Made by a program: the position numbers and the translations under genes
Assembly (NCBI GenBank): GCA_036378175.1
Contig: DASUWY010000028.1
Span: forward strand, 1 to 42,231
Source of the DNA: Thermoleophilaceae bacterium
GTDB lineage: Bacteria; Actinomycetota; Thermoleophilia; Solirubrobacterales; Thermoleophilaceae
Direction: 5' to 3'
Length of the DNA stretch: 42,231 bases
Notes under the pieces: model-generated
Told to the model about the DNA's origin: nothing
Databases searched by the model: none
Seen by the model: the letters and a program-made list of their open reading frames with translations, nothing else
In this document: piece after piece, positions 8,701-17,889 of the stretch
Layout: the number at the start of each line of letters is the position of its first letter
Numbering within the stretch: position 1 is the stretch's first letter

Positions 8701-9384
8701 GTTTACCTGTATCACTGGGCTTCGCCACCGGCTGCGGCCGGCGGGGTGAAGGGCACGCAAACCGCGTGCCTCGCGGGCGCGGGCTTCGCCCACTTCACAG
8801 CGAGGGCGGCGAAGCACGGGCTGCACGTCACGGCGAGGTCGAGGCGGCCGGGGTCGGTGCGCGTGAACGTGTACCGCTACTCGATCGGCAACCGCATCAC
8901 GAGGCGGAAGCGCGTGGCGACGTTCCGCAATCCCAAGCGCACCTTCACGTTCCGGGGGAAGGGTCTGCCGGACGGCTGGTATGCCGTACAGGCGGTCGCG
9001 CGAGCGCCGGGCACACAGACCGCCACGCGGTCGGACACCTTCCATCGCAGCCACGGCCGCTTCCTGCGGCGGGCGGACTTCTACGGCTCCACCCGCTGCG
9101 GGGACATCTCGTCATTCCACCTGTCGAGCCCCGTGTTCGGCGGCGCCAACGGCCGCAAGCTCACAGCCACGTATCGCGTGAGCCGGCCGGCACCGGTGTC
9201 GGTGGTCCTATTCCGCGGACGCAAGGTGATCCGACGCTTCCGCACCCTGCACGCCGTGCCGAGGAAGACGTACCGGCTGCGGATCGCACCGCGCGGGCTT
9301 CGAAAGGGCGCCTACACGCTTCGCGTGAAGCTCTCGCGGCCGGGCGGAGGCGACACCCGCACGCTGCTGTCGCGCCGCCTCTAG
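5734..9384 (+). CDS. Large secreted Asp-box (BNR) beta-propeller protein
   Basis: A 1216-residue exported protein. ATG 5734 opens an N-terminal hydrophobic helix (LRLVALLALVTASALAIVFLAL) after a basic start, with GGGAG upstream; the in-frame start at 5683 would spoil the signal. The body carries at least seven Asp-box or sortilin/BNR-type motifs: KTTDMGQHW, RSTDGGATW, RTTDDGVTW, STDFGHTW, TKDGGKNW, KSTDAGENF and SSDTSGSSW. These mark one or two beta-propellers similar to VPS10/photosystem II assembly-like or sialidase folds. Asp-boxes are structural, so no catalytic role follows. The last ~200 residues form an Arg-rich beta domain with two Cys. Four 7-bp repeats at 5911 lie after the signal segment. 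The stop shares CTAG with the convergent gene at 9381. Confidence 0.85.
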   Translation: MSFRLRPLRLVALLALVTASALAIVFLALSGGGSARRVGRIVRACPNGQVREMDAGAAGSEVGGRRSEERDRGDADRPTGLAKGCEARFKPESFADLSRANSARASQNTDPFTSVRSGAYESAVKQRSALAAAAATVPGADGSWSPYGTGADTTDNTEFDQSNGSTQEGLGAVSGRISDFAYDDSTGTLYAAASNGGIWKTTDMGQHWASIGDNLPTQVVSAVAYSPAQGGTLLVLTGDNAFGFDSIAGLGVYRSTDGGATWQKGTGVPDGANGFRIAVDPSDPSVAYAATGAGLYRTTDDGVTWTNVNLPTGQGVAPGQPDCTGDSSIAKGCFLANQVTDVVVQGDPKAGITGTPGAVVAAVGWRAGTAKDDDGTVQSPNNGIYESDTGAPGTFTKTTPNVGGSDHGFVTQAETGRIALGIANGPNQDHKVIYALVEDAVKFNGGVTGIDVEGPTGVPSPTVVKGVYVSTDFGHTWKEMEDSAEFSNDPTSGSALVGGVCASQLYCPGVQAWYNEWVKPDPTMQDSNGIPTRLNFGLEEVWEGSGTPPTVPDTTKFHVIGRYFGGTTCAFLNTGLPDCPTNNPPQASTTTHPDQHGSIFIPDGKGGVTLVVGNDGGAYSQHIDAGGDFDNTHWGRGINTDLHTLQPYDAEMAKDGTVYAGLQDNGELKIQPDQQQFAIYGGDGFFTAVDPDNSNIAYEEYTGGAISVTKDGGKNWMSMDPQLTSPQFSNPFIMDPTDANHLITAGRDVEETTAGPDTVSCVDPTCSLINTQWTKVYDLGTQKHPGDASASSASDDPDNQMSAIDLNGDNAYIGYCGFCDVITQGRPFANGIATNVGGSQAPKRLTGQGWHIAAAHGLPSRYISSIRMDPANPRTVYVTVGGYGRKWAPPGAVKDDTSKVGTGHVFKSTDAGENFTDITGNLPDTPANWVILRGGQLVVGTDIGAFISSDTSGSSWAVLGKGLPNVPITHLELNPGDPNTLVAATYGRGVYLYHWASPPAAAGGVKGTQTACLAGAGFAHFTARAAKHGLHVTARSRRPGSVRVNVYRYSIGNRITRRKRVATFRNPKRTFTFRGKGLPDGWYAVQAVARAPGTQTATRSDTFHRSHGRFLRRADFYGSTRCGDISSFHLSSPVFGGANGRKLTATYRVSRPAPVSVVLFRGRKVIRRFRTLHAVPRKTYRLRIAPRGLRKGAYTLRVKLSRPGGGDTRTLLSRRL
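5911..5938 (+). repeat. Four tandem TCGGAGG heptamers inside a coding region
   Basis: Four perfect copies of a 7-bp unit lie in the low-complexity N-terminal part of the propeller gene. Seven is not a multiple of three, so gain or loss of one unit would shift the frame. Confidence 0.9.
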
Positions 9385-9647
9385 CGCTCTGAGCGAGAGG
9401 GCGGTCTGACGTCGTCGGCGTCCGCGCCGGGCAGGTGCCCGTTGCGCGGCGCCCGGCGACGCCCCTGCTGAGAGCGAAGATGCGCCAGAAGTTGCGGCTG
9501 CACCACCGCGAGCAGGAGCGCGGCGGCGCCCACCAGCGCAAGCCCCGCGGCCGCCTCAACCCCAATAGCCACGCCGAGACCGGTCAGGAGCAGCAGCAGC
9601 CCCGCCAGTTGGATCCCGTGACGGCGGCGGTAGATGGCGTCGATCAT
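9381..9647 (-). CDS. Small two-TM membrane protein
   Basis: An 88-residue protein from ATG 9647 with GGAGG four bases upstream, which decides this start over the longer frame. A basic start (MIDAIYRRRHG) leads into two adjacent hydrophobic helices (about 12-30 and 32-50), then a soluble basic tail rich in Arg, Gln and Ser. No family is recognised. Its TAG overlaps the TAG of the convergent propeller gene on one CTAG. Confidence 0.6.
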   Translation of the reverse strand: MIDAIYRRRHGIQLAGLLLLLTGLGVAIGVEAAAGLALVGAAALLLAVVQPQLLAHLRSQQGRRRAPRNGHLPGADADDVRPPSRSER

Positions 9648-9688
9648 GGCCCTCCTACAGAGCGGAGAACTTGATCGGATCGCGTAGG

Positions 9689-9793
9689 ATGGGTCAAACG
9701 ATGCCCCTCTGGCAGACCGGGCTGCCCAAGGGAGTCGGAACCAGTCCACTGGCCCGCGAGCTCGCGTGCCTGGCCATTTCGAGGAGCACGTAA
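9689..9793 (+). CDS. Possible 34-residue leader ORF before the ArsR gene
   Basis: An ATG at 9689 (or 9701) opens a short frame, MPLWQTGLPKGVG..., that ends in TAA at 9791-9793, directly against the TTG start of the ArsR-type gene at 9794. The abutting stop and start would allow translational coupling. No strong ribosome site is seen, and the peptide has no recognised similarity. It may be chance. Confidence 0.25.
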   Translation: MGQTMPLWQTGLPKGVGTSPLARELACLAISRST

Positions 9794-10423
9794 TTGAGGA
9801 CGCTGCATGACATCACCGATCCGCGGTTGGTGAAGGCGCTCGCGCATCCGCTTCGGATCCAGATTCTGTCGATCCTCGAGGAACGCGTCGCCAGTCCCTC
9901 TCAGATAGCAGAGGAGATCGATGCGCCCCTCGGGAATGTGAGCTACCACGTTCGCCAGCTTGCGGACCTGAAGCTGATCTCGCTGGTGAAGACCACGCCC
10001 GTGCGCGGCACGCTCGAGCACTACTACCGGGCGGAGATCCGGCCGCGCATCAGCGACCGCGCTTTCAGCACGGCGCCGAATCTCGTCAAGCAGGCCACCG
10101 TCGGCTCCACGCTCTCGCAGATCGGTGCTGCGGTGAACAAGGCCGCCGCCGAGGGCGGCTTCAGCCGCTCCGACGCTCACCTCAGCCGGCTGCCGCTGGT
10201 GCTCGACGACGAGGGCTGGACCGCTGTGGCGAGCGAGCTCGAAGGGCTCGTCGATCGGATCGACAAGATCCAGCGCGCGAGCGGCAAGCGGCTGCTAAAG
10301 GCGGATCACGAGGGCGAGCTCCGAGGCGAGCTCGTGACGATGCTGTTCGAGGCGGCGGAGCCCGCCAAGGGGAACCGCAACAGGGCGTCCCGCGACGGCA
10401 AGGCTGCCGCACGCAAGCGCTAG
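9794..10423 (+). CDS. ArsR-type winged-helix transcription regulator
   Basis: A 209-residue regulator. The winged helix-turn-helix spans about residues 8-80: DPRLVKALAHPLRIQILSILEE, then SPSQIAEEIDAPLGNVSYHVRQLADLKL (recognition helix NVSYHVRQL), then the wing LVKTTPVRGTLEHYY. This is the ArsR/HTH_20 style common in actinobacteria. The C-terminal half is a helical region (VASELEGLVDRIDKIQRAS) likely for dimerisation, with a basic tail. No metal-binding Cys cluster is present, so it is probably not a metal sensor. The start is TTG 9794 with GAGGAG eight bases upstream; the first Met inside would cut the HTH. Confidence 0.85.
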   Translation: MRTLHDITDPRLVKALAHPLRIQILSILEERVASPSQIAEEIDAPLGNVSYHVRQLADLKLISLVKTTPVRGTLEHYYRAEIRPRISDRAFSTAPNLVKQATVGSTLSQIGAAVNKAAAEGGFSRSDAHLSRLPLVLDDEGWTAVASELEGLVDRIDKIQRASGKRLLKADHEGELRGELVTMLFEAAEPAKGNRNRASRDGKAAARKR

Positions 10424-10522
10424 AGCATCTGCCTCACCGTCCATCCGTCCATGCTCATGACCAGTGAGCAACGTCTCACCGTACGCAGGATCTATAGTGA
10501 GCACGCCCTTTTAAGGAATGCG

Positions 10523-12946
<2,424 letters not shown>

Positions 12947-12992
12947 CGCGCCCGGGAGATTACTCGCGTGGACTGCGTACCCTCATAGCTGG

Positions 12993-14501
12993 ATGCCCTC
13001 TCACCGACCCCTTCTATGGTCGGCCGTACTGGCCGTCGCGCTGGTGGTCGGCTGCGGAGGCGGCAACGGCTCGCCTGCCGGCGCCACCGACGTGACCAGT
13101 ACGAGCCCGCCCTCCACGCATGCCGCAAGCCGCGCGGGCGACTGGACCCGATTCGGCTACAACGCCGCCAGGACCAATGACGCTCCGCACGGCCTGAGTG
13201 CCGCTCGGGTGGCCAAGCTCTCCGAGCGGCGGGTGAAGATCGCAGGGACAGTGGACAGCTCGCCCATCTACTTCGCGAACGCGAAGGTGAAGGGCCACAA
13301 CCGGCCCCTGGTCGTGATGACCACCACCTACGGCAAGACGCTCGGCGTGGACGCGGTCACGGGCGCCACGCTGTGGACGTTCACGCCCGGCTCCTACCGC
13401 AGCGTGGCCGGCTCGTCTCAGATCACAACGGCCACTCCGGTGGCCGACCCGAGCGACCGCTACGTGTTCGCGGCATCGCCCGACGGATTCATTCACAAGC
13501 TGCGGGTGTCGAACGGCAGGCAGGTGCGCTCGGGCCACTGGCCGGTGTCGATCACCCTCAACGCGAAGCACGAGAAGATCGCCTCCTCGCTCAACCTCGA
13601 TGGGCGCTCGGTGCTGGTCACCACCGGCGGCTACATCGGTGACGCGCCGCCGTACCAGGGCAAGGTGGTGGCGATCGACCGCAGGAGCGGCCGCATCCGC
13701 AACGTCTTCAACTCCCTCTGCTCGAACCGGCGGGCGATCATCAACCCGTCCACCTGCTCGGCGCAGGAGTCGGCGATCTGGGGCCGCGCGGGCGCGGTGG
13801 TGGATCCGGCCTCGCACAAGGTCTACGCAACGTCGAGCAACGGCCCGTGGAACGGAAGCACCAACTGGGGTGACAGCGTGCTCGAGCTCTCACCCGGTGT
13901 GGGGAGGTTCCTGCGGCACTGGACGCCGCCGAACCAGCGCCAGCTCGAGGAGTCGGACACCGATGTGGGATCCACGAGCCCGGCGCTTCTGCCGGCGCCT
14001 GACGGCGGCCCCGGCGCGAGTTACCTGCTGCAGGGCGGCAAGGACGGCCAGCTTCATCTGCTCAGTCTCAGCTCGAGCCTGTTCGGCGTCACGGGCGCCG
14101 CGGGCAGGCGCCTCGGCGGCGAGGTGCAGAACATGCCGGTGGTGGGCCACACGGACGTGTTCACGGCGCCGGCCGTGCTGCACCGCAAGGGGCTGACGGA
14201 GGCCTTTGTGGCCACCGGCGGGGGCACCGCCGCCTACCAGCTCAGCGGCGGGCGGCTGCACGTGGTCTGGCAGAACGGGACGGCCGGCACGAGCCCCGTG
14301 CTCGCCGGCGGGCTCCTGTGGGTCTACAACCCGAACGGCGGCCTCAACGTCTACGAGCCCTCCACCGGGAAGCTGGTGCGAAAGCTCACGGCGCCGTCCG
14401 GGCACTGGAACACGCCGATCGTCGCGGGCCGCCGCGTGTACCTGCCGAGCGGCAACTCGAACGACCACTCCACCTCGGGCGTTCTCAGCATCTATCGCTA
14501 G
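12993..14501 (+). CDS. PQQ-type beta-propeller lipoprotein
   Basis: A 502-residue exported lipoprotein. The signal region has a hydrophobic core and lipobox LVVGC, so Cys21 would carry the lipid, followed by a Gly/Ser/Thr linker. The body repeats the quinoprotein-type blade: DWTRFGYNAARTN, SSPIYFANAKV, GVDAVTGATLWTF, ATPVADPSDRYVFAASPDGFIHKLRVSNGRQ, VVAIDRRSGRI, LQGGKDGQLHLLSL and LNVYEPSTGKLV. This is the PQQ-like or BamB-like fold. No PQQ-binding Cys pair or catalytic Asp is clear, so a binding or scaffold role is inferred. Its TAG shares CTAG with the convergent cupin gene. Confidence 0.8.
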   Translation: MPSHRPLLWSAVLAVALVVGCGGGNGSPAGATDVTSTSPPSTHAASRAGDWTRFGYNAARTNDAPHGLSAARVAKLSERRVKIAGTVDSSPIYFANAKVKGHNRPLVVMTTTYGKTLGVDAVTGATLWTFTPGSYRSVAGSSQITTATPVADPSDRYVFAASPDGFIHKLRVSNGRQVRSGHWPVSITLNAKHEKIASSLNLDGRSVLVTTGGYIGDAPPYQGKVVAIDRRSGRIRNVFNSLCSNRRAIINPSTCSAQESAIWGRAGAVVDPASHKVYATSSNGPWNGSTNWGDSVLELSPGVGRFLRHWTPPNQRQLEESDTDVGSTSPALLPAPDGGPGASYLLQGGKDGQLHLLSLSSSLFGVTGAAGRRLGGEVQNMPVVGHTDVFTAPAVLHRKGLTEAFVATGGGTAAYQLSGGRLHVVWQNGTAGTSPVLAGGLLWVYNPNGGLNVYEPSTGKLVRKLTAPSGHWNTPIVAGRRVYLPSGNSNDHSTSGVLSIYR

Positions 14502-15043
14502 ATCACCGGCGGCCACGGATAGCGGCCCGGCTTGAGCGGCGGCCAGCCGGCGTAGGCGGTCGCACGGTCCTCGGTGTCCTCCTCCACGCTCGCCCCGTAC
14601 TTCCGCGCCGTCTCGCTCGCGGGGAAGACGAGCTGGCGGCCGGCTATGCGGGCCCCCACCATCAGCACGATGCAGGGCGCGTCGCCCGCACCCACGATCA
14701 CGTGCGCGGTGTTCGGCGGGCAATGCACGAAGTCCCACTGGCGGAGCCGCCGCTCCTCGTCCTCCACGATCAGCACCGCCTCACCCTGGAGCACGAGGAA
14801 CGCCTCCTGCCCGGACTCCGCGTGGTACATCGCCGCTGGCTTCCCGGGCCCGAGCACGCGCACGTTGATGCCGAAGTGCGGGAACGCGCCGAACTGGCCC
14901 TCGAAGATGACGCCGTAGAGGTCGTCGTACATGCCCATCGCCACGGCGTCTTCCATGTTCACGACGAACCAGCCGTCGCCCTCGGGCTTCTTGCCGATCT
15001 CGGTATCGGTGAGTGGTGCCTCAGGCACGGGAGTGCGGGCCAT
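14498..15043 (-). CDS. Cupin-domain protein
   Basis: A 181-residue protein from ATG 15043 with GGAG six bases upstream. The frame continues far upstream but has no further homology there. The cupin core is at about residues 60-140. Motif 1 is MYHAESGQEAFLVLQGEA, with one His and a Glu, and motif 2 is DFVHCPPNTAHVIVG with a final His. These residues could bind one metal ion. Such single-domain cupins include sugar isomerases, dioxygenases and regulators, and the substrate cannot be told. A flippase-like gene precedes it on the same strand with 35 bp between, so they may be co-transcribed. Confidence 0.75.
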   Translation of the reverse strand: MARTPVPEAPLTDTEIGKKPEGDGWFVVNMEDAVAMGMYDDLYGVIFEGQFGAFPHFGINVRVLGPGKPAAMYHAESGQEAFLVLQGEAVLIVEDEERRLRQWDFVHCPPNTAHVIVGAGDAPCIVLMVGARIAGRQLVFPASETARKYGASVEEDTEDRATAYAGWPPLKPGRYPWPPVI

Positions 15044-15078
15044 GCGAGCTCCTTCGGGTCGGGTTCGCGCCGTTGATA

Positions 15079-16065
15079 TCAGGCGGCGCGCCGCGAGAGG
15101 TCGTCGGCGCTCTCGAGCAGCTCGTGCAGGTGGCGCCGCGCGATCAGGGCCGGCAGCGCGGCGAGGAGGAAGTTGAACGCCCTGTACGCGATCACCGCGG
15201 CGAGGGCGGGTGCGAGTGGCTGGCGCACCCAGTAGAGGGCGTAGGTCATCAGCACCTCGGTCACGCCCGCGCCGCCGAGCGGCAGCGAGCGCCTCGTTGC
15301 GGCGTATCCCGTCGCGTAGGCGAGGATCACCTTGCCCGCGCCCATGTGGATGCCGAACATGCGCAGCGCCGCGTAGAAGGCGGCGATGTCCGCCGCCCAG
15401 TAGAGCACTCCGCCAACCCATGCGCCCCAGTACTTGCGCGGATGCGAGATGAGCGTGTGGAGCACGCCCACGCCATCGAGCATGTCCGCGAGCCATGTGC
15501 GGCGCTTGCCCCCGACCTTGCAGAGCCGTTCGCGCCTGCCGGGAGCGCTGGCCCAGAGGGCGAAGCCGAAGCCGGCCGGCACCGCGAGGGCCCACGGCCA
15601 CAGGAGCGACGGGAGGATGTTCGCCCCCTGGATGAGGAAGACGATCGAGATCACACAGACGATCGGCGCGAGGACCGCCCATTCCAGGATGCCGAGCCCG
15701 AGCACGCGCACCCGCGCGCTGCGTTCGTCCTCGTGTAGCGCGTGCAGTGCCTGCTTGTCGAGCCCGAAGCCGCCGGCCACGGCGAACGGGCCGAAGCCCG
15801 CGGCCACCACGCGCCCGATGATCGGCAGCTCGAGCGGCGCGTGCCCATGCACCTGAGCCACCGAGCGGTACGCGAGAGCGTAGGTGGGATAGGTGAGGAG
15901 CTCGGCCAGCGCGATCAGGGGGATCCAGCCGGGCTGCACGCTCTCGAACGCGCGGCCCAGCTCGTCCACGCCGGTGACCTCGGCGATCAGCAGCACACCG
16001 CCCGCCGCGATCGCCGTGGCCAGAGCGGACGCAACGATCGGGTGGCTGCGCAGCCAGCGTCGCAC
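15079..16065 (-). CDS. Flippase-like / LPG synthase TM-region family membrane protein
   Basis: An integral membrane protein of about 328 residues with seven or eight hydrophobic helices. It matches the UPF0104 / lysylphosphatidylglycerol-synthase TM-region family (also AglD-like), which flips or modifies lipid-linked substrates. The family-typical end is RRSLPLGGAGVTEVLMTYAL, followed by helix AVIAYRAFNFLLAALPALIARR. The soluble aminoacyl-transferase domain of true MprF is absent. The start is uncertain: GTG 16065 opens VRRWLRSHP just before helix 1, while the in-frame ATG at 16125 would overlap the divergent YciI gene by 11 bp. Confidence 0.75.
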   Translation of the reverse strand: MRRWLRSHPIVASALATAIAAGGVLLIAEVTGVDELGRAFESVQPGWIPLIALAELLTYPTYALAYRSVAQVHGHAPLELPIIGRVVAAGFGPFAVAGGFGLDKQALHALHEDERSARVRVLGLGILEWAVLAPIVCVISIVFLIQGANILPSLLWPWALAVPAGFGFALWASAPGRRERLCKVGGKRRTWLADMLDGVGVLHTLISHPRKYWGAWVGGVLYWAADIAAFYAALRMFGIHMGAGKVILAYATGYAATRRSLPLGGAGVTEVLMTYALYWVRQPLAPALAAVIAYRAFNFLLAALPALIARRHLHELLESADDLSRRAA

Positions 16066-16114
16066 CGCCCGACCATACTGACCGGAGCTGAAGGGCGCGG
16101 TAGCCTCCCGGCCG

Positions 16115-16381
16115 ATGGCCCACATCCTGTTCTACGAGTACGTCGAGGACATCGTCGAGCGCCGCGGTCCCCACCGCGACGCTCACCTCGCCCGGATCAA
16201 CGCATGGCGCGACGAGGGCAAGCTGCTGCTCGCAGGCGCCGTGGGCAAGCCGCCGCACGGCGCCGCGATCGTCTTCGACGTGGACGACCCCGCCGAGGTG
16301 CAGCGCTTCTCGGACGAGGATCCGTACGTGATCGCAGAGCTCGTCACAGAGCGGCGGATCGAGCCGATCGCGCTGGTGTAG
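16115..16381 (+). CDS. YciI-like protein
   Basis: An 88-residue protein of the YCII (dimeric ferredoxin-like) family: ILFYEYVEDIVERRGPHRDAHLARINAWRDEGKLLLAGAV is the classic opening, with His-Asp near residue 22 as the putative catalytic pair. FDVDDPAEVQRFSDEDPYV is the helix that follows. YciI members are small hydrolases or dehalogenase-like proteins with largely unknown substrates. It is followed after eight bases by the winged-helix DNA glycosylase-like gene, suggesting one transcript. Confidence 0.85.
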   Translation: MAHILFYEYVEDIVERRGPHRDAHLARINAWRDEGKLLLAGAVGKPPHGAAIVFDVDDPAEVQRFSDEDPYVIAELVTERRIEPIALV

Positions 16382-16389
16382 CGGCGGCC

Positions 16390-17427
16390 GTGCCGCCGGA
16401 GGTCCTCACGCAGCGGCACCTGAACCGCGCGCTGCTCGCGCGCCAGCTTCTCCTGGGCCGCGGGCGGGCCACGATCCCGAAGACGCTCGAGCGCATCGGC
16501 GGCATCCAGGCGCAGTACGCGCCCTCCATGTACGTGGGCCTCTGGACGCGGCTCGAGGGATTCGAGCGCGAGCAGCTCGACCGCGCGCTCGAGCGGCGCA
16601 CGGTGGCGCAGGGCACGCTCATGCGCATCACCATCCACCTCGTGTCGGCGGGTGACTGGTGGCCCTTCGCCACCGCGCTGCGCGAGGCCCGCAGGCAGTG
16701 GGTGGTGAACGCGCGCCGGCAGGACGCGAACGAGGTGGCGGCTGCTGCTGCGCGCCTGCGGGAGCTGATGAACGGGGGACCGATGCCCACCGCTCGGATA
16801 CGGGAGCTGCTCGGCGTGCCGCTCGGCTGGAACGCCGCGCTGTGGCTCGACATGGTGCGCGTGCCGCCGTCCGGCACGTGGGCGCGGCGGCGTGCCGACC
16901 TGTACGGGCTGGCCGACGACTGGCTTCGGCGCCGGCCTGCGGAGGAGGACGTGGCCGCCGCGACGGACCATCTGGTGCGCGCGTGCCTGCGCGGCTTCGG
17001 GCCGCTGCGGCCGGCCGACATCGTGAGCATCAGCGGCCTGCGGGCGCCCGACGTGCGGCACTCGCTCGCGCGGCTCAAGCTCCGCCGCTTCCGCGACGAG
17101 CAGGGCAAGGAGCTCGTGGACCTGCCCCGTGCGCCGCTGCCGGATCCGGACACGCCTGCGCCGCCGCGGCTTCTGCCCGTGTGGGACCCCACGATGCTGC
17201 TCGCCAACATCCGCCGCGCGGGCACCTTCCCGGAGCGTCACCGGCCGGCGCTCACGAACAGCGCGTATCCGCAGGGCATGTCGCTGTTCCTGGTCGACGG
17301 GGTGGCCGCCGGCGCTTGGAGGTTCGAGAACGGGCGGGTGAACCTAGACCCGTTCGAGAAGCTCGACCGCGGGACGATGCGCGAGCTGCGCGGGGAAGCC
17401 GACCGTCTGGCAGAGCTCCACAGTTGA
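16390..17427 (+). CDS. HTH_42 winged-helix protein, AlkZ-like DNA glycosylase candidate
   Basis: A 345-residue protein from GTG 16390, eight bases after the YciI stop. It belongs to the winged-helix HTH_42 (YcaQ/AlkZ) superfamily: IGGIQAQYAPSMYVGLWTRL near residue 36, MRITIHLVSAGDWWPF, PVWDPTMLL and a final strand GAWRFENGRV. Characterised members remove alkylated bases or unhook interstrand crosslinks using a QxQ or QxD motif. Here Gln40-Ala-Gln42 fits the QxQ form of AlkZ, which protects producers of azinomycin-type crosslinkers. No biosynthetic cluster is visible nearby, so a general alkylation-repair role is the safer inference. Confidence 0.7.
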   Translation: MPPEVLTQRHLNRALLARQLLLGRGRATIPKTLERIGGIQAQYAPSMYVGLWTRLEGFEREQLDRALERRTVAQGTLMRITIHLVSAGDWWPFATALREARRQWVVNARRQDANEVAAAAARLRELMNGGPMPTARIRELLGVPLGWNAALWLDMVRVPPSGTWARRRADLYGLADDWLRRRPAEEDVAAATDHLVRACLRGFGPLRPADIVSISGLRAPDVRHSLARLKLRRFRDEQGKELVDLPRAPLPDPDTPAPPRLLPVWDPTMLLANIRRAGTFPERHRPALTNSAYPQGMSLFLVDGVAAGAWRFENGRVNLDPFEKLDRGTMRELRGEADRLAELHS

Positions 17428-17453
17428 CCGCGCGCCGCCGGCCCGAATAGGTT
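17424..17453 (+). promoter_or_regulatory. Likely leaderless promoter of the 17461 gene
   Basis: TTGACC (17424-17429) and TAGGTT (17448-17453) are separated by 18 bp. The ATG comes seven bases after the -10 box, the expected transcription start point. No Shine-Dalgarno sequence is present, which fits a leaderless mRNA. The -35 box overlaps the stop of the upstream gene. Confidence 0.5.
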
Positions 17454-17460
17454 TGCGCGC

Positions 17461-17889
17461 ATGAGACGCGGTATGACGCTGGCGCTGGCGGTCTTGCTGG
17501 CGCTCCCCGCCGTGGCGCTCGCCGCCCGGCGCGTGATCCACGGGCCCGCCGGAGCCGGCAGCGGAACAGTGGACATCACGCTCGTGACGAAGAACGGCGC
17601 GGTGAAGAAGCTCACCCGCTTCGAGTTCAACAACATCCAGGCCACCTGCAAGGGCAGCAGCACGACCGTGACCGCGGTGTCGGATCAGTTCCCGCACACG
17701 ATCAAGGTGGCGAGCGACGGCAGCTTCGCCGCGAAGGTGAAGGTGAACGGCGGTCGCGTGACCTACAGGGTGAGCGGCCACTTCAAGAACCAGAACAGCG
17801 CGAGCGGGAAGCTACGCGTGAAGGGCACCGTGCCGGGCTGCGGCAACGCGGACACGGGCACCGTGCACTGGAGCGCGAAGCACAACTAG
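17461..17889 (+). CDS. Small secreted protein
   Basis: A 142-residue exported protein: signal peptide MRRGMTLALAVLLALPAVALAA, then an all-beta-looking body with alternating polar and hydrophobic residues (GSGTVDITLVTKNGAVKKLTRFEFNN in part). Two cysteines (ATCKG near residue 61 and PGCGN near 126) could form a disulfide. The pattern recalls other exported hypothetical proteins of Solirubrobacterales. No enzyme motif is seen. The TAG overlaps the TAG of the convergent metallohydrolase on CTAG. Confidence 0.7.
   Translation: MRRGMTLALAVLLALPAVALAARRVIHGPAGAGSGTVDITLVTKNGAVKKLTRFEFNNIQATCKGSSTTVTAVSDQFPHTIKVASDGSFAAKVKVNGGRVTYRVSGHFKNQNSASGKLRVKGTVPGCGNADTGTVHWSAKHN

Noticed and set aside
5659-9054. 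A 1131-codon open frame on the minus strand opposite the propeller gene
   Set aside because: It is the antisense shadow of a GC-rich gene. Its product is Arg/Val/His-rich without domains, while the plus strand has a signal peptide and repeated Asp-box motifs.
10465-10503. GTGAG-N6-CTCAC repeat and TATAGT near 10493 as an operator and promoter
   Set aside because: The arms are only five bases and there is no matching -35 box. It is plausible but too weak to list.
15043-16258. Long N-terminal extension of the cupin frame
   Set aside because: The upstream part is Arg-rich, lies over the flippase-like gene in another frame, and a good ribosome site precedes ATG 15043.
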